DNA from: SIG607 sp045537575
GTDB lineage: Bacteria > Bacillota > Clostridia > Oscillospirales > Acutalibacteraceae
Length of the DNA stretch: 21,557 nucleotides
Reading direction: 5' to 3'
Assembly: GCA_045537575.1 (NCBI GenBank)
Contig: JAZSPU010000015.1
Coordinates: 1-21,557 of the forward strand
The position numbers and the translations under genes are program-made. Of the stretch, positions 20,940 to 21,557 are shown piece by piece. The notes under the pieces were generated by a model. That model was not told where the DNA came from. It saw only the letters and a list, made by a program, of their open reading frames with translations, and did no database searches. The stretch's first letter is position 1, and each line of letters begins with the position of its first letter.

Positions 20940-21557
20940 TTAAAAGCCCAATTTTCTTTCCCATTCTTTATGTGCCAGATTCCATCTTTCGCTATGGGCA
21001 CCTAATGCACCAATCTGTCTGGGGTGTGCAAGTGGAAGTACCTTTATACTTTTCCCGCAAATGATTGTTTCGGTAGGATTTCCGTAACCATACAAATCTA
21101 CATATTCACCAAGTGTAGAATACGGAACATCGGCAACTTTTTTAAGATATTGTGCAATCGGAATATCGCCTAAAAGAACTAACAACTCTGCTTTGGACTG
21201 CATTAGTTCCTGTGTAATTTCTTCGCTTCGTTTTTGGTCGCAAAAATCCGAAGGACGATTAGGAATTGTAACCTCATTTAATCCATATTGTTCAATAAGT
21301 GGATTATATTTTTCACGAATTGCTTTTGCCTGACTTGGATTAATTCGCGTTTCCGGTAGGCAATCACATAACCAAGCATCTTCACGGGTGAATCCTAACG
21401 GTGCAAGAATATTCTCATCAAGAACTTTTGCCGATGGACCATTTAACTGTCTGCTTGCAGGCTCCAAAACGCCAAGTTCTTTGGGGATATTAACGGCAGC
21501 AATAATTCTTTTGGCTTCTTGCTCGTTTCCATCCCAAAATATGCGTGGCTCACTGGC
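20940..21557 (-). CDS. Possible uracil-DNA glycosylase-like protein (5' end outside the window)
   Basis: The frame is open to the right edge, so the N-terminus is missing; 205 residues are visible. It reads ASEPRIFWDGNEQEAK, then DAWLCDCLPETR (60-71), AELLVLLGDIPIAQYL (123-138) and LPLAHPRQIGALG (174-186). The alternation of a core strand with L-G-D and a later H-P motif followed by Arg/Gln resembles the uracil-DNA glycosylase superfamily, where motif B is H-P-S/x. This is a fold-level guess without the N-terminal motif A. It precedes the nitroreductase in the same direction and probably shares its transcript. Confidence 0.6.
   Translation of the reverse strand, partial: ASEPRIFWDGNEQEAKRIIAAVNIPKELGVLEPASRQLNGPSAKVLDENILAPLGFTREDAWLCDCLPETRINPSQAKAIREKYNPLIEQYGLNEVTIPNRPSDFCDQKRSEEITQELMQSKAELLVLLGDIPIAQYLKKVADVPYSTLGEYVDLYGYGNPTETIICGKSIKVLPLAHPRQIGALGAHSERWNLAHKEWERKLGF

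Noticed and set aside
1..21557. CRISPR array, tRNA or rRNA genes, prophage or transposase
   Set aside because: No regularly spaced direct repeats, no cloverleaf or rRNA-like segments and no integrase or transposase motifs were seen on either strand.

Overview
The window looks like the chromosome of an anaerobic, low-GC Gram-positive bacterium of the class Clostridia, probably a gut-type Oscillospirales/Ruminococcaceae relative. This is inferred from AT-rich intergenic DNA, strong AGGAGG ribosome sites, TTGACA/TATAAT promoters, a tRNA-Trp T-box, a split GlgC/GlgD glycogen system, a GH130 glycosidase and an HPr-like protein. No rRNA, tRNA, phage, CRISPR or insertion sequence with a transposase is visible.

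Layout. 1-2640, minus strand: the first codons of a gene that may be pyruvate:ferredoxin oxidoreductase, then a three-gene operon of a small membrane protein, the bifunctional NAD(P)HX repair enzyme Nnr and a lipoprotein. 2698-4672, plus strand: a PqqD-like protein overlapping an ABC exporter. 4686-4916, minus: an HPr-like protein without the phosphorylatable histidine. 5028-6314, plus: the tRNA methylthiotransferase MtaB. 6375-9035, minus: an ECF sigma factor, a probable anti-sigma factor and a lipoprotein built of repeated modules. 9146-10759, minus: a lone trpB behind a T-box whose specifier codon is UGG (Trp). 10763-11611, minus: undecaprenyl-diphosphatase. 11697-17348, minus: the glycogen operon glgB-glgC-glgD-glgA. 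17609-18616, plus: a GH130 family enzyme. 18731-19180, minus: a DUF4282-type membrane protein. 19314-19681, minus: a gene-free stretch with a promoter and a highly structured element bounded by 25-nt inverted repeats. 19700-21557: a Cys-rich small protein, an XRE regulator, a nitroreductase and a truncated gene with a possible uracil-DNA-glycosylase-like fold.

How it works together. The core is housekeeping carbon storage: GlgC/GlgD make ADP-glucose, GlgA elongates and GlgB branches, while the divergent GH130 enzyme would feed sugar phosphates. trpB is controlled by tRNA-Trp charging and has no trpA in view, which suggests indole salvage. The sigma/anti-sigma/lipoprotein operon looks like an envelope-sensing unit. 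Transcription units are compact: several convergent pairs share perfect bidirectional terminators, and two divergent pairs have abutting or shared promoters.

The best candidate for something undescribed is the structured, promoter-preceded, non-coding element at 19314-19647. Next are the six-module lipoprotein, the PqqD/exporter pair without a visible substrate, and the divergent promoters that share a single -35 hexamer. All identifications come from reading motifs; no database search was run.
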